Assembly: GCF_018310695.1 (NCBI RefSeq)
Contig: NZ_JAGXCY010000013.1
Span: forward strand, 53,451-117,450
Source: Paenibacillus sp. Marseille-Q4541
GTDB taxonomy: Bacteria > Bacillota > Bacilli > Paenibacillales > Paenibacillaceae
Reading direction: 5' to 3'
Length of the DNA: 64,000 bases
Made by a program: the position numbers and the translations under genes. The notes under the pieces were generated by a model that saw only the letters and a program-made list of their open reading frames with translations, had not been told where the DNA came from and made no database searches. Positions 8,990 to 18,278 of the stretch are shown here, piece after piece (positions within the stretch are counted from its first letter, which is position 1; each line of letters opens with the position of its first letter).

Positions 8990-10189
8990 ATGAAAACAAA
9001 TGCAACATTTAGTAAAGGAAATAACATCGTTTCGGACTCTCTTGAACAACAAATCATTCATTGGCGTAGACATTTTCATTCAAACCCTGAACTTTCGTTC
9101 CAGGAAACAGAAACCTCAAAGTATGTATACGAAACTCTTGAACAGTTTCCGAACCTGGAACTATCAAAACCTACGCCTACCAGCGTAATGGCGAGACTAA
9201 TTGGCAATTCGCCGGGTAAGGTTCTCGCTCTTCGTGCAGATATGGATGCACTTCCTATTGTGGAAGAGAACGATTTCCCTTTTGCTTCGGTTAACCCGGG
9301 TGTCATGCATGCCTGTGGTCATGATGGCCATACTGCGATGCTGCTCGGGGTAGCACAAATTTTATCCCAGCGTGTTGATTCACTGAAAGGTGAAATTCGG
9401 TTTATTTTTCAACATGCAGAAGAAGAGTTGCCGGGCGGAGCACAAGAGATGGTAAAAGCCGGCGTCATGGAAGGTGTAGATTATGTAGTGGGCAGTCATC
9501 TTGACTCTGGTCTCCCTACAGGTCAAATCGGCATCGTATACGGTCCTGCTATGGCCTCGCCTGACTCATTCAGCCTGACCATTACAGGAAAAGGGGGACA
9601 TGCCGCCGCTCCGCATCTTACGGTCGACCCGATTGCAGTAGGAGCTCAGGTAGTGACGAACCTTCAGCATATCGTATCTCGTAACGTTGATCCGCTGGAT
9701 CAAATTGTTATCTCCGTTACTAAATTTATTAGCGGCTCTGCTTTTAATGTCATTCCCGGTTCAGCTGAACTTGCTGGAACCGTACGAAGCTTTGATCCAA
9801 CGGTTCGTAAAACAGTCCCCGAACTTTTCCATCGTATCCTGCGAGGCATCACAGAAGCCCACGGGGCAGAGTACAGTCTCGAATTTAAACACGGGTATCA
9901 TCCCGTGATCAATGAAGAAGCGACGACAAAAGTCGTTGAAGAAGCGGTCCTTGAACTGTTTGGCCAAGAACACATTGAATACATCCGGCCAAGTATGGGC
10001 GGTGAAGACTTCTCTGCCTATCAGCGGGAAGCACCTGGTGTATTTTTCAAGGTAGGGTCCCGCAACGAAGAACAGGGAATTATTTATCCTCACCATCATG
10101 CCAAGTTTTCCATTGATGAGGATGCACTTGCGATCGGCGTTCAAGTCTTCATTCGAACGGCTGAAAAGTTATTAGAATGGGAAATATAG
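8990..10189 (+). CDS. M20 family metallopeptidase / amidohydrolase (IAA-amino acid hydrolase type)
   Basis: The start is ATG 8990, eight bases after GGAGG; upstream in-frame ATGs at 8975 and 8984 overlap or abut the ribosome site. The protein of 399 residues has the M20D metal-site blocks RADMDALPI (about 80), MHACGHDGHTAMLLG (about 104-118), FQHAEEELPGGA (about 140) and a late GGEDFSAYQ. The lid domain lies near 185-300. Family members cleave N-acyl amino acids, hippurate or amide conjugates in the cytoplasm. It is flanked by terminators and appears to be monocistronic. Confidence 0.9.
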   Translation: MKTNATFSKGNNIVSDSLEQQIIHWRRHFHSNPELSFQETETSKYVYETLEQFPNLELSKPTPTSVMARLIGNSPGKVLALRADMDALPIVEENDFPFASVNPGVMHACGHDGHTAMLLGVAQILSQRVDSLKGEIRFIFQHAEEELPGGAQEMVKAGVMEGVDYVVGSHLDSGLPTGQIGIVYGPAMASPDSFSLTITGKGGHAAAPHLTVDPIAVGAQVVTNLQHIVSRNVDPLDQIVISVTKFISGSAFNVIPGSAELAGTVRSFDPTVRKTVPELFHRILRGITEAHGAEYSLEFKHGYHPVINEEATTKVVEEAVLELFGQEHIEYIRPSMGGEDFSAYQREAPGVFFKVGSRNEEQGIIYPHHHAKFSIDEDALAIGVQVFIRTAEKLLEWEI

Positions 10190-10259
10190 CTTGATTAATT
10201 ATATATTCAACTCCTCATCAAGGATCACTTGCGATTAGAATGATCTTGGAATGGACTTC

Positions 10260-10295
10260 AAAAAGCTGCCATGCATATGCCTGGTAGCTTTTTTT
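10260..10295 (+). terminator. Terminator of the amidohydrolase gene
   Basis: AAAAAGCTGCCA pairs with TGGTAGCTTTTT (one U-G pair) around a 10-base loop, ending in a T run. Confidence 0.8.
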
Positions 10296-10661
10296 ATTAA
10301 GAGGCAAGATTCCAGATCCTGTCTGTTCAGCACACATTAGAGATGATACAATGCCATTTCTACAACCTTTATATCTGCCACAGATCTTCCATCAGTAAGT
10401 GTGACAATATTAACAGCTGTGGAGTATAAGATATGATATTTTAGGCGGTACAAAAATATGAAGTAGTTACCCCTTCACATGCTTTTCTGTACTTCAACAC
10501 TTTATCCGATTAGCGTATCAGCGTATGTGTTTCATCATTTTTATATATTTTTGTTAGAAAATAGGCACGCTGGGTATAAATAAACGGGAGTAAATTGTAC
10601 GAATTACATAAAAATCGTTAAAAATGAGGAGGAATTCCTGTATTTACATGCTCCGCATCTT
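10296..10661. other. Intergenic stretch with no gene recognised
   Basis: About 365 AT-rich bases upstream of the peptide transporter promoter. I see no credible coding sequence; a 13-codon frame at 10624 lacks a ribosome site. No clear operator was found. Confidence 0.5.
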
Positions 10662-10691
10662 TTGACAGACGAAAACATCCAAGGGTATTAT
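10662..10691 (+). promoter_or_regulatory. Sigma-A promoter of the peptide transporter
   Basis: A perfect TTGACA (10662-10667), an 18-base spacer and TATTAT (10686-10691) place the transcript start near 10698, about 20 bases before the chosen ATG. This argues against a longer reading frame starting at 10662. Confidence 0.7.
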
Positions 10692-10718
10692 ATCAGAACA
10701 AATCAGGGAGGTTATGAA

Positions 10719-12221
10719 ATGGCAGACATCACGAAAAAAGAAATTGCAGATAGTGTCCCCCAGAAAGGCTTTTTCGGACACCCTAAAGGATTGTTTACCC
10801 TCTTCTTTACAGAGTTCTGGGAACGGTTCTCTTACTACGGAATGCGGGCAATCCTTGTTTATTATATGTATTATGAAGTATCTCAAGGCGGACTTGGACT
10901 TGATCAGACAATGGCATTATCCATAATGTCTATCTATGGTTCCCTTGTGTATATGTCAGGGATTATCGGCGGCTGGTTAGCTGACCGAATCTTCGGGACA
11001 TCAAGGGCTGTATTTTATGGTGGTGTCCTGATTATGCTTGGTCACATTGCACTGGCAATTCCAGGAAATATTGCTTTGTTCTTTATCTCAATGGTACTCA
11101 TTGTACTTGGGACAGGCCTACTCAAACCAAACGTATCCAGTGTAGTTGGCGATATTTATGCTCCAGAAGACAATCGTCGTGATGCCGGATTTAGTATTTT
11201 CTATATGGGTATTAACCTCGGTGGATTCCTGTCACCACTCGTTGTAGGTTCTATCGCTATGACGAAGAACTCAAACAACTTCCATCTTGGATTTAGTCTT
11301 GCAGCAATCGGGATGTTAATCGGTCTAATTGTTTTTGTTGCAACCAAGAAGAAAAGCTTAGGTCTTGCAGGTACCATTGTCAAAAACCCACTTGCTCCTC
11401 ATGAGAAGAAAAAAGTGTTCACGAGTATTGCTGTCGGTATTCTTGTTATCGCAATACTCGCGATTCTCGGTATTCAGATTGGGTTTCTTACCTTCCCGGT
11501 ATTTGTAAACATTATCGCTTTCCTTGGAATTCTAATTCCAATCGTCTACTTTACCGTCATGTATCGTAGTCCGAAAACAAACGATGTAGAGCGCTCACGC
11601 ATTATTGCCTACATTCCGCTGTTCATTGCATCTGTCATGTTTTGGGCCATTCAGGAGCAAGGTTCTACCATCCTGGCTAACTATGCAGACAAACGGACAC
11701 AACTGGAGATCGCAGGAATTACCCTTTCTCCTGCCTGGTTCCAATCCTTGAATCCGATGTTTATTATTGTGCTGGCACCGTTATTTGCTTGGTTCTGGAT
11801 GAAGCTAGGGAATCGTCAGCCATCGATTCCTAAGAAATTTGCATTTGGTCTATTATTCGCAGGGCTATCCTTCTTGGTCATCTTACTGCCCTCTTATTTT
11901 GGAGGAACTGACAGTCTTGTAAACCCGCTGTGGCTCGTACTCAGTTACTTTATTGTAGTCCTTGGTGAGCTTTGCTTATCACCAGTAGGTTTATCTGCGA
12001 CTACAAAACTTGCTCCAGCAGCTTTTTCTGCACAAACCATGAGTCTATGGTTCCTAACCAATGCAGCTGCACAAGCGATTAACGCTCTGATTGCACCGCT
12101 GTATTCGGAAGAAACAGAGATGATCTATTTTGGAGTTATCGGAGGAGCGTCCATCGCCCTCGGTATTATCCTCTTTATCATCTCACCGAAGATCCAATCC
12201 TTCATGAAGGGAATTAAATAG
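10719..12221 (+). CDS. POT/PTR family proton-coupled di-/tripeptide transporter
   Basis: The start at ATG 10719 follows GGGAGG by seven bases. The 500-residue protein carries the PTR2 signature blocks: FFTEFWERFSYYGMRAILVYY (about 29-49, with the E-x-x-E-R-F motif) and a long FSIFYMGINLGGFLSPL block (about 160-176). Fourteen hydrophobic segments fit the bacterial DtpT type. Members import di- and tripeptides using the proton gradient. It has its own promoter and terminator. Confidence 0.93.
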   Translation: MADITKKEIADSVPQKGFFGHPKGLFTLFFTEFWERFSYYGMRAILVYYMYYEVSQGGLGLDQTMALSIMSIYGSLVYMSGIIGGWLADRIFGTSRAVFYGGVLIMLGHIALAIPGNIALFFISMVLIVLGTGLLKPNVSSVVGDIYAPEDNRRDAGFSIFYMGINLGGFLSPLVVGSIAMTKNSNNFHLGFSLAAIGMLIGLIVFVATKKKSLGLAGTIVKNPLAPHEKKKVFTSIAVGILVIAILAILGIQIGFLTFPVFVNIIAFLGILIPIVYFTVMYRSPKTNDVERSRIIAYIPLFIASVMFWAIQEQGSTILANYADKRTQLEIAGITLSPAWFQSLNPMFIIVLAPLFAWFWMKLGNRQPSIPKKFAFGLLFAGLSFLVILLPSYFGGTDSLVNPLWLVLSYFIVVLGELCLSPVGLSATTKLAPAAFSAQTMSLWFLTNAAAQAINALIAPLYSEETEMIYFGVIGGASIALGIILFIISPKIQSFMKGIK

Positions 12222-12234
12222 TTGTACAAAATAT

Positions 12235-12290
12235 AAAACCTCTGTATCCGGATGAACTGGAAGTCCATCTCGGATCAGAGGTTTTTGGTT
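12235..12290 (+). terminator. Terminator of the peptide transporter gene
   Basis: AAAACCTCTG with ATCCG pairs with CGGAT and CAGAGGTTTT, with one bulged base, then a T-rich tract. It may also serve the convergent methyltransferase gene. Confidence 0.7.
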
Positions 12291-12317
12291 TTATCGTGTC
12301 ATTATATGACTTTTAAG

Positions 12318-13406
12318 CTATGACAATACTTTTTCTAAACTTCCATCTTGGTCCTTACGAATTTGCTTACTGCGAAGCTGACCGCAGGCTGCATCGATAT
12401 CGGTACCGTGTTCAAGTCTTACGCTAACACTGATGTTCTGTTTCTTCAGCACGTCATAGAAAGCAGTAATGGAGTCTTTCTCACTCCGCTGATACTGACT
12501 ATGCTCATCTACCGGGTTATAAGGAATCAGGTTAACAATGGCCAAATTCCGGCGATCCTTCAGAAGTTCCGCAAGTTCAAGTGCGTGCTCCGGCTGATCG
12601 TTGACCCCTTGAAGCAAAATATATTCGATCGTAATCCGTTTATTTGTTTTATCCCAATAGTATTCGATTGCTTCCATCAGCTTCTCAATTGGGATGGCTT
12701 TGTTAATTTTCATAATCCGCGTGCGCAGCTCATTGTTCGGTGCGTGTAGCGAAACGGCAAGGTTCACGTTCAGATCGGAATCAGCAAACTCTTTAATTTT
12801 GCCTGCAAGTCCGCTCGTAGATACCGTAATATGTCTTCCTCCAATGGCAAGTCCCTTATGGTCCTTCACAATGCGGATAAAATTGGACATATGCTCATAG
12901 TTATCGAATGGTTCACCAATCCCCATTACAACGATATGGCTGACTCTTTCCCCTTTGCCTCTCTGATCCAAATGAAGCTGGACTTTCATAATTTGCTCCA
13001 CGATTTCTCCTGCCGTAAGATCACGGCTTTTCTTCAATAGACCACTTGCACAGAAACTACAGCCAATATTACAGCCCACTTGTGTCGTTACACAGACAGA
13101 TAGACCGAATTTGTGCTGCATCATTACCGTCTCGATCAAGTTGCCATCAGCTAAACGGAACAGAAACTTAATCGTACCATCGGCCGACTCTTGTCTCGTA
13201 TGTTCAGTTAAGGTTTCAATTGCATAATGATCCTTTAGAAGCTTAAGAGCATCTTTATTCACTTCAGTCATGTCTGCAAAATCAGTTACACGCTTTCTGT
13301 ACAAGCCTTCCCATACATGTGTAGCTCTAGAGCGTTTCTGGCCCTGCTCTTCAAACCACGCGCCCATCTGATCTAATGTCAATCCATAAATGGATGGTTT
13401 ATTCAT
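12318..13406 (-). CDS. RlmN-family radical SAM rRNA adenine-C2 methyltransferase
   Basis: The 362-residue protein has the radical SAM cluster motif CNIGCSFC (about residues 115-122), [13 protein letters not shown] (about 165) and the conserved [11 protein letters not shown] near the C-terminus, which carries the methyl-accepting cysteine. RlmN methylates A2503 of 23S rRNA and A37 of some tRNAs. The GEPF block places it with RlmN rather than Cfr, whose equivalent is GEAL. It is a single gene, not next to the cell-wall/translation genes that usually accompany the housekeeping rlmN, and it may be a second copy. That last point is an inference. Confidence 0.85.
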   Translation of the reverse strand: MNKPSIYGLTLDQMGAWFEEQGQKRSRATHVWEGLYRKRVTDFADMTEVNKDALKLLKDHYAIETLTEHTRQESADGTIKFLFRLADGNLIETVMMQHKFGLSVCVTTQVGCNIGCSFCASGLLKKSRDLTAGEIVEQIMKVQLHLDQRGKGERVSHIVVMGIGEPFDNYEHMSNFIRIVKDHKGLAIGGRHITVSTSGLAGKIKEFADSDLNVNLAVSLHAPNNELRTRIMKINKAIPIEKLMEAIEYYWDKTNKRITIEYILLQGVNDQPEHALELAELLKDRRNLAIVNLIPYNPVDEHSQYQRSEKDSITAFYDVLKKQNISVSVRLEHGTDIDAACGQLRSKQIRKDQDGSLEKVLS

Positions 13407-13564
13407 TCTTCTTGCCCTCTTTTCAAAACATTAAAGTAAAATCTATACAAACCTTCTTCGTCTCATCTGCTTAAAAATAGGTTCTTCTTCATTAATCCGT
13501 CTATTATTGTCCCAAACTTTTCAGGTTTAAACAAGGTCTAATCACTGGAACACTGGCAAAATAA

Positions 13565-13600
13565 CAAAAGAAGACTCCCGTTTTCGCGAAAGTCTCCCTT
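13565..13600 (-). terminator. Weak hairpin after the aldo/keto reductase gene
   Basis: On the minus strand AGACT pairs with AGTCT around a TTTCGCGAAA palindrome, followed by TCTTTTG. Stem and T run are modest. Confidence 0.4.
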
Positions 13601-13608
13601 ACTTCTAT

Positions 13609-14457
13609 TTAAAAATCAATATGATCTGGGTCTGGACCTACCCGATGATTCTGGTTAAGCGCATCGATTTGCTCCATTTCTTGATCCGTAAGTTCAAAAT
13701 CGAATACATTTGCATTTTCAGCGATCCGGTGTGCTTTGATTGATTTCGGAATCGTAATAATGCCATGCTGTAAATCCCAACGTAAAATAACTTGAGCCAC
13801 TGATTTGTGATATTTGTTTGAAATTTCGCTTAAGATTGGATGATCAAGCAGTCCTCCCTGCATAAGCGGTGACCAAGCTTCCATCTGAATTTGATGCTCC
13901 TTGCTGTAAGCAAGGAGTTCCTTCTGAGTCAGATAGGGATGAAGCTCCACTTGATTGATTACCGGTTTGATTTCGGATGTTTGCATCAATTCTTTTAAGT
14001 GATGAATTTGGAAGTTACTTACCCCAATCGCCTTTACTCGGCCATTCTTGTACAATGTTTCAAGTGCATGCCATGCCTCTGTATATTTGCCCAGAACAGG
14101 CCAGTGAATAAGATAGAGGTCAAGATATTCAAGGCCAAGCTTTTCAAGACTCGCATCATAGGCAGCAAGAGTTTCTTCATACCCAAGATCAGCATTCCAC
14201 ACTTTGGATGTAATGAATAAATCCTCACGGTTCAGTCCGTTCTCTGCAATTGCTTCCTTAACCGCCTCACCGACGCCTGTCTCATTTTGATAAATAGCTG
14301 CTGTATCAATACTTCGATAACCTTCTGCGATGGCACTCTTCACAGCCTGTTTAAGGTCCTCGCCCTCTTCTACTTTAAAAACACCAAGACCGAACCAAGG
14401 CATCTCTACTCCATTGTTTAGAACAACACGATCTTGTAAATGTTTTGCTGTTGTCAT
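13609..14457 (-). CDS. Aldo/keto reductase (AKR5-like)
   Basis: The 282-residue protein has the AKR TIM-barrel signatures: GYRSIDTAAIYQNETGVG (about 47-64, with catalytic Asp and Tyr), the LYLIHWPV block carrying the catalytic His, and IPKSIKAHRIAENANVF near the C-terminus for NADPH binding. Length and motifs match the YtbE/YvgN type, which reduce methylglyoxal and other aldehydes. It is transcribed alone, downstream of an MFS gene on the same strand. Confidence 0.92.
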   Translation of the reverse strand: MTTAKHLQDRVVLNNGVEMPWFGLGVFKVEEGEDLKQAVKSAIAEGYRSIDTAAIYQNETGVGEAVKEAIAENGLNREDLFITSKVWNADLGYEETLAAYDASLEKLGLEYLDLYLIHWPVLGKYTEAWHALETLYKNGRVKAIGVSNFQIHHLKELMQTSEIKPVINQVELHPYLTQKELLAYSKEHQIQMEAWSPLMQGGLLDHPILSEISNKYHKSVAQVILRWDLQHGIITIPKSIKAHRIAENANVFDFELTDQEMEQIDALNQNHRVGPDPDHIDF

Positions 14458-14572
14458 ATTATATAATCCTCCAATAATTGTAATGTTAAAAAGCGCTCGT
14501 CTATTTTTGTCGTTCTATTGTCGTTTTCCTATATTCTGTACGATGGCTTAAGCACAAATCTTTACTAAGCTT

Positions 14573-15787
14573 TTACTGAGCTATCTGTGTTTGAGTCTTG
14601 CTATGCATCTTATCTTTACGCTCTAATCTCAGGCTCCATGCCGTCAGTATAGCGGCCCCTGCCACCATAACGGCCCCAATCCACGGCGTGTGAATGAGTC
14701 CGATCGAATCGGTCACGATTCCACCAAGATAAGCCCCGAGCGCTATTCCGGCGTTAAAGGCGGCAATATTGAGCGAAGATGCCACGTCTTTTGCTTCCGG
14801 TACATACCGTTCTGCCAGTATAACTGCATACACTTGCAATCCAGGCACATTCATAAAGGCAAACAGCCCCATGAGGAAGATCGTTATTAAACCAGCAATA
14901 GGTGAAGGAGCAGTAAATGTAAGAATAAGCAGAATCACAGCTTGGATAATAAACATGGTTAACAACGCTTTAAGCGGATTGCGATCGGCTGCCTTTCCGC
15001 CGATAATGTTCCCGATCGCGATCGCAATTCCGTAGAGCAACAGTATGGCTGCCACGCTGTTTTCCGAAAATCCGGTGATATCATGGAGTAGCGGGGAAAG
15101 ATACGTATATACTACAAACGTTCCTCCGTATCCAAGAGCAGTAATCGCCAAAATGAGCAGCAGACGTCCATTGGCGAGCAGTTTACCTTGATCTCGGAAT
15201 CTCATTACCGTGCCTTTTCCTATAACAGCAGGAATCAAGAATAGATTTGCGATCAAAGCAAGTACGCCTATGATGACGATAGCTACAAACGCGGCCCTCC
15301 AGCCCATAAATCCACCAATAAAGGTTCCAAACGGTACACCGGTTATCGTTGCTACCGTAAGTCCGGTGAACATGATGGAAATGGCACTCGCTCTTTTATG
15401 CTCTGCCACTAGATCCGCTGCGATCGTTGATCCGATGGACATGAAGACCCCATGAGCCAAGGCGCTAATAATTCGGGCAATCAACAAGATTTCAATAGTA
15501 TTTGCAAAAGCAGCGATGCTGTTGCCGATAATAAAAACAATCATGATGGCGATGAGCAGTTTTTTCCTTCCCAGACGAGAAGTTAACGAGGTAAGCACTG
15601 GAGCGCCGAACATAACACCTAAGGCGTACAATGTTACCGTTAGTCCTGCTGTTGTTACGGATATATTTAGGTCATCAGCAATGAGAGGTAACAATCCTAC
15701 GCTGATAAACTCGGTTGTTCCAATTGCGAAAGCACTGATTGCCAGAGCAAGAAGCGCAAGCGTTGCATTTTTTTTATCGGATGACAT
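14573..15787 (-). CDS. MFS drug/nucleoside-type efflux transporter (DHA1, PbuE/AraJ-like)
   Basis: The start is ATG 15787, eight bases after AGGAG; the upstream GTG 15796 lies inside the ribosome site. The 404-residue protein has 12 membrane segments, the N-terminal AIGTTEFISVGLLPLIADDL block typical of the PbuE/YdhP/AraJ group, and the motif LTSRLGRKKLLI between helices 2 and 3. Members export purines, arabinose or drugs. Its upstream region holds a 14-bp palindrome and a divergent HxlR remnant, suggesting that a redox- or drug-sensing regulator once controlled it. Confidence 0.9.
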   Translation of the reverse strand: MSSDKKNATLALLALAISAFAIGTTEFISVGLLPLIADDLNISVTTAGLTVTLYALGVMFGAPVLTSLTSRLGRKKLLIAIMIVFIIGNSIAAFANTIEILLIARIISALAHGVFMSIGSTIAADLVAEHKRASAISIMFTGLTVATITGVPFGTFIGGFMGWRAAFVAIVIIGVLALIANLFLIPAVIGKGTVMRFRDQGKLLANGRLLLILAITALGYGGTFVVYTYLSPLLHDITGFSENSVAAILLLYGIAIAIGNIIGGKAADRNPLKALLTMFIIQAVILLILTFTAPSPIAGLITIFLMGLFAFMNVPGLQVYAVILAERYVPEAKDVASSLNIAAFNAGIALGAYLGGIVTDSIGLIHTPWIGAVMVAGAAILTAWSLRLERKDKMHSKTQTQIAQ

Positions 15788-15812
15788 GAGTTCCACTCCT
15801 GTAGTATGGTAA

Positions 15813-15868
15813 TTACCGGCCGGTAAGGCTATTATGAGTTATTGCGATTATAATGAACAGTACGTACT
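15813..15868. promoter_or_regulatory. Palindromic operator-like sites upstream of the MFS gene
   Basis: TTACCGGCCGGTAA (15813-15826) is a perfect 14-bp palindrome in the leader of the MFS gene. AGTACGTACT (15859-15868) is a perfect 10-bp palindrome at the left edge of the HxlR remnant. Both look like repressor sites; HxlR proteins often bind GTAC-containing repeats, so the second could be an old autoregulatory site. Confidence 0.5.
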
Positions 15869-15873
15869 TTTAA

Positions 15874-16113
15874 GTACTGGAGGAAGACGGAATTGTGAAT
15901 CGAATCAGCTATAACGAGGTGCCGCCAAGAGTGGAGTACGAGCTTACCGAATATGGATGGAGTCTAAAGCCAATTTTGGATTCGCTATGCAATTGGGGAG
16001 AACTACATATCCTTAAAGAATACGGGAGCCTGTCCTCCATGCTGGAACGAAGTATATTAAACAATATCCCTGATGAGGAAGAAACGACCTCAGGTGAGAC
16101 AGCTCTATCCTGA
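15874..16113 (+). pseudogene. HxlR/MarR-like regulator, 3' remnant
   Basis: The reading frame encodes [10 protein letters not shown] followed by [19 protein letters not shown] and a C-terminal helix, which is the second half of an HxlR winged-helix domain (wing and dimerisation helix). The frame stops upstream at TAA 15871-15873. The N-terminal 45 or so residues with the recognition helix are absent, and only 86 bases separate the remnant from the MFS start. The in-frame GTG 15895 has GGAGGAAG upstream, but that sequence is itself codons of the old gene. A translated 72-residue product is possible but could not bind DNA normally. Confidence 0.75.
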
Positions 16114-16181
16114 CCCCCAGGACTCTTTTAGCGAAACGTAGGTTCACAAAATTATCGAAAATATGAATGAATCGCCCAGAT

Positions 16182-16223
16182 AAAAAAACGCCCCCATTGT
16201 ATCTCTACATGGCGGCGTTTTTC
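16182..16223 (-). terminator. Terminator of the siderophore permease operon (bidirectional)
   Basis: AAAAACGCC plus CCAT pairs with ATGG plus GGCGTTTTT, with A and T runs on the two sides so that it can work on both strands. Confidence 0.75.
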
Positions 16224-16231
16224 TATTTCTT

Positions 16232-17254
16232 CTATACCCTCGTTTTGAAGAGCAAATACACAAAGTACGGAACCCCAATAATTGAAATAACAATCCCTAC
16301 TGGTAGCTCTGCTGGGGCGAATACCGTTTTACCGATTAAATCACCGACAACCACCATAGCCATTCCTACGAGTCCGGATACGGGAATTACATGACGATGA
16401 TGAAGTCCGACAAGTCTACGCGCAATATGAGGGGCGATCAGTCCCACGAAACCTACGCTTCCAGATACGGCTACACAGGCGCTGACAATCCCAACGCTAT
16501 ATAACAGTAGCAAAATGCGCTCCCGATTTACTGAGACCCCTGCTCCCATTGCACTTCCTTCCTCAAGCTGCATCACATCCAAAATGAGTGACTTTCGCCA
16601 GATAAGCGGGATTAAGATGAAAAGCCAAGGCAGCATGGCGCAAATAAATTGCCAGTTGGCATTGTAGATACTCCCCGCCAGCCAGACCGTAGCCATCTCG
16701 AAATCCTTTGCATTCATTTTCAGGGATATAAATAGGGTAATGGCCCCGAACCCCGAGGATACAGCGATCCCCACCAATATCAATCGTTGGGAATCCAGCT
16801 TTCCACGCTCCAGGGCAAACACGAAAATTAGTGCAGCGGCAGCAAGGCCCCCTACTAGACCAAACAAAGGCATCGCCATAATAGAGAAGAAGCTCGCTCC
16901 TGCAATCGTACCCTGAAAAAGGGACATAAAAAGTACAACCGCTGTACCTGCACCAGCATTGATGCCAAGCATGCCGGGATCTGCTAGAGGATTGCGTACG
17001 ATGCCCTGAATGACTGCACCCGCGACGCCAAGACCAAGACCCAGCAGTAGTGCAATGACGATCCGCGGCAAGCGAAAATCAAAAATAACAAGATTGTGTT
17101 CCCGCGTTGAATCCATTCCCAAAAGTGTCTTGACTACATCAGCCACCGTCATATCAAATGTACCGTTCGTTATACTGATATAAGAAGCCAGCAGGATAAT
17201 CGCCGATGTAACAAGAAATACGACTCCTCTTTTTCTTCGACTCGTATTATACAT
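16232..17254 (-). CDS. FecCD-family iron-siderophore ABC transporter permease
   Basis: This 340-residue permease is the last gene of the binding protein-permease-permease operon; its start overlaps the upstream gene by 8 bases. Family hallmarks include FDFRLPRIVIALLLGLGLGV (about 48-67), GIVRNPLADPGMLGI and GSVGFVGLIAPHIARRLVG (about 266-284). It is close in design to the 7721-8764 permease. No ATPase gene follows; a terminator comes directly after the stop. Confidence 0.93.
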   Translation of the reverse strand: MYNTSRRKRGVVFLVTSAIILLASYISITNGTFDMTVADVVKTLLGMDSTREHNLVIFDFRLPRIVIALLLGLGLGVAGAVIQGIVRNPLADPGMLGINAGAGTAVVLFMSLFQGTIAGASFFSIMAMPLFGLVGGLAAAALIFVFALERGKLDSQRLILVGIAVSSGFGAITLFISLKMNAKDFEMATVWLAGSIYNANWQFICAMLPWLFILIPLIWRKSLILDVMQLEEGSAMGAGVSVNRERILLLLYSVGIVSACVAVSGSVGFVGLIAPHIARRLVGLHHRHVIPVSGLVGMAMVVVGDLIGKTVFAPAELPVGIVISIIGVPYFVYLLFKTRV

Positions 17255-18257
17255 TTGCCTTTCCCCCTCTGGTTTTGATCAGATACAGGAAGAAAGGAAC
17301 TCCGAACAGAGCGGTGATGACACCGATAGGCGTCTCGAAAGGTGCGTTTACGAACCGGCTCAGTACATCACACCAAGCGAGAAAAAGTCCGCCAAGAATA
17401 CCCGAGCAAGGAATGACACATTTGTAATCCATACCTACGAAAAAACGCGTAATGTGTGGAATTAAAAGTCCGACAAACGCAATTTTTCCGGCAAGTGCCA
17501 CTGAAATCCCGGTTAGAATGACGACGCTGAGAATAGATAATCCTTTTACCCATTTGGTACGCTGCCCTAGACCAGTAGCCATCTCATCGCCTAAGGATAA
17601 AATTGTAATTGATTTGGATAAACCAATGGCTAGTAGAAGTCCAACAATAGCAAATGGGATGATGAGTTTTATTAGCTCCGGGTCCATCTGATGTAATCGT
17701 GCGTTATACCAGAAGCTTATATTTTGGGATACCTGAAAATAAGTCGCTGCCGCTTCAGATAAACCGCTCAAAAAGGTACCAATAATTGTCCCCAGAATAG
17801 CGAGGCGTACCGGGGTCATTCCTCTTGGCAACAACCAAGCAAGTGAAAAGACAATCCCAGCCCCAAGCGCTGACCCAAGTAAAGAATACGCAATGTAACC
17901 TAGGGACGATGTACCCGGCAACAATATCATACAGAAGGTAATGACGAAAACAGAACCGTCGGATACCCCCATAATCGAGGGAGAAGCCAAGTAATTTCGT
18001 GTCATTCCCTGCATCAACGCACCTGAGATAGCAAGAAATGCCCCAATAAGCAGAGCCCCCACGACTCTTGGAAGCCGTGAGGTCATAATAATCTGATGAT
18101 CTATACTGTCTGCGTCAAAGTGAAATATGGCATTCCACACTTCTGCAGCTTCAATATTTTTCGCTCCATAATGAATGGAGAATAGAATAGTCAGGACGAC
18201 AAGAAACGGAGCAGTTACAAAAATAAGTGCCGGGTGAATTTTTCCTTTAGGTATCAT
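17247..18257 (-). CDS. FecCD-family iron-siderophore ABC transporter permease
   Basis: This 336-residue first permease subunit of the operon begins 21 bases downstream of the binding-protein stop. Blocks seen are TSRLPRVVGALLIGAFLAIS (about 59-78), GMTRNYLASPSIMGVSDG and AFVGLLIPHITRFFVG (about 270-285). It resembles the 6674-7720 permease, so the window holds two parallel heterodimeric channels. The start MIPKGKIHPAL is the first in-frame ATG. Confidence 0.93.
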   Translation of the reverse strand: MIPKGKIHPALIFVTAPFLVVLTILFSIHYGAKNIEAAEVWNAIFHFDADSIDHQIIMTSRLPRVVGALLIGAFLAISGALMQGMTRNYLASPSIMGVSDGSVFVITFCMILLPGTSSLGYIAYSLLGSALGAGIVFSLAWLLPRGMTPVRLAILGTIIGTFLSGLSEAAATYFQVSQNISFWYNARLHQMDPELIKLIIPFAIVGLLLAIGLSKSITILSLGDEMATGLGQRTKWVKGLSILSVVILTGISVALAGKIAFVGLLIPHITRFFVGMDYKCVIPCSGILGGLFLAWCDVLSRFVNAPFETPIGVITALFGVPFFLYLIKTRGGKANV

Positions 18258-18278
18258 CGCTGCTACGGTCGCCGTGAT

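Noticed and set aside
10530..10565. CodY-like box before the peptide transporter
   Set aside because: The palindrome around TTTTTGTTAGAAAA has too many mismatches to the CodY consensus.
10624..10665. 13-codon leader peptide before the peptide transporter
   Set aside because: It lies upstream of the best promoter (TTGACA at 10662) and has no ribosome site.
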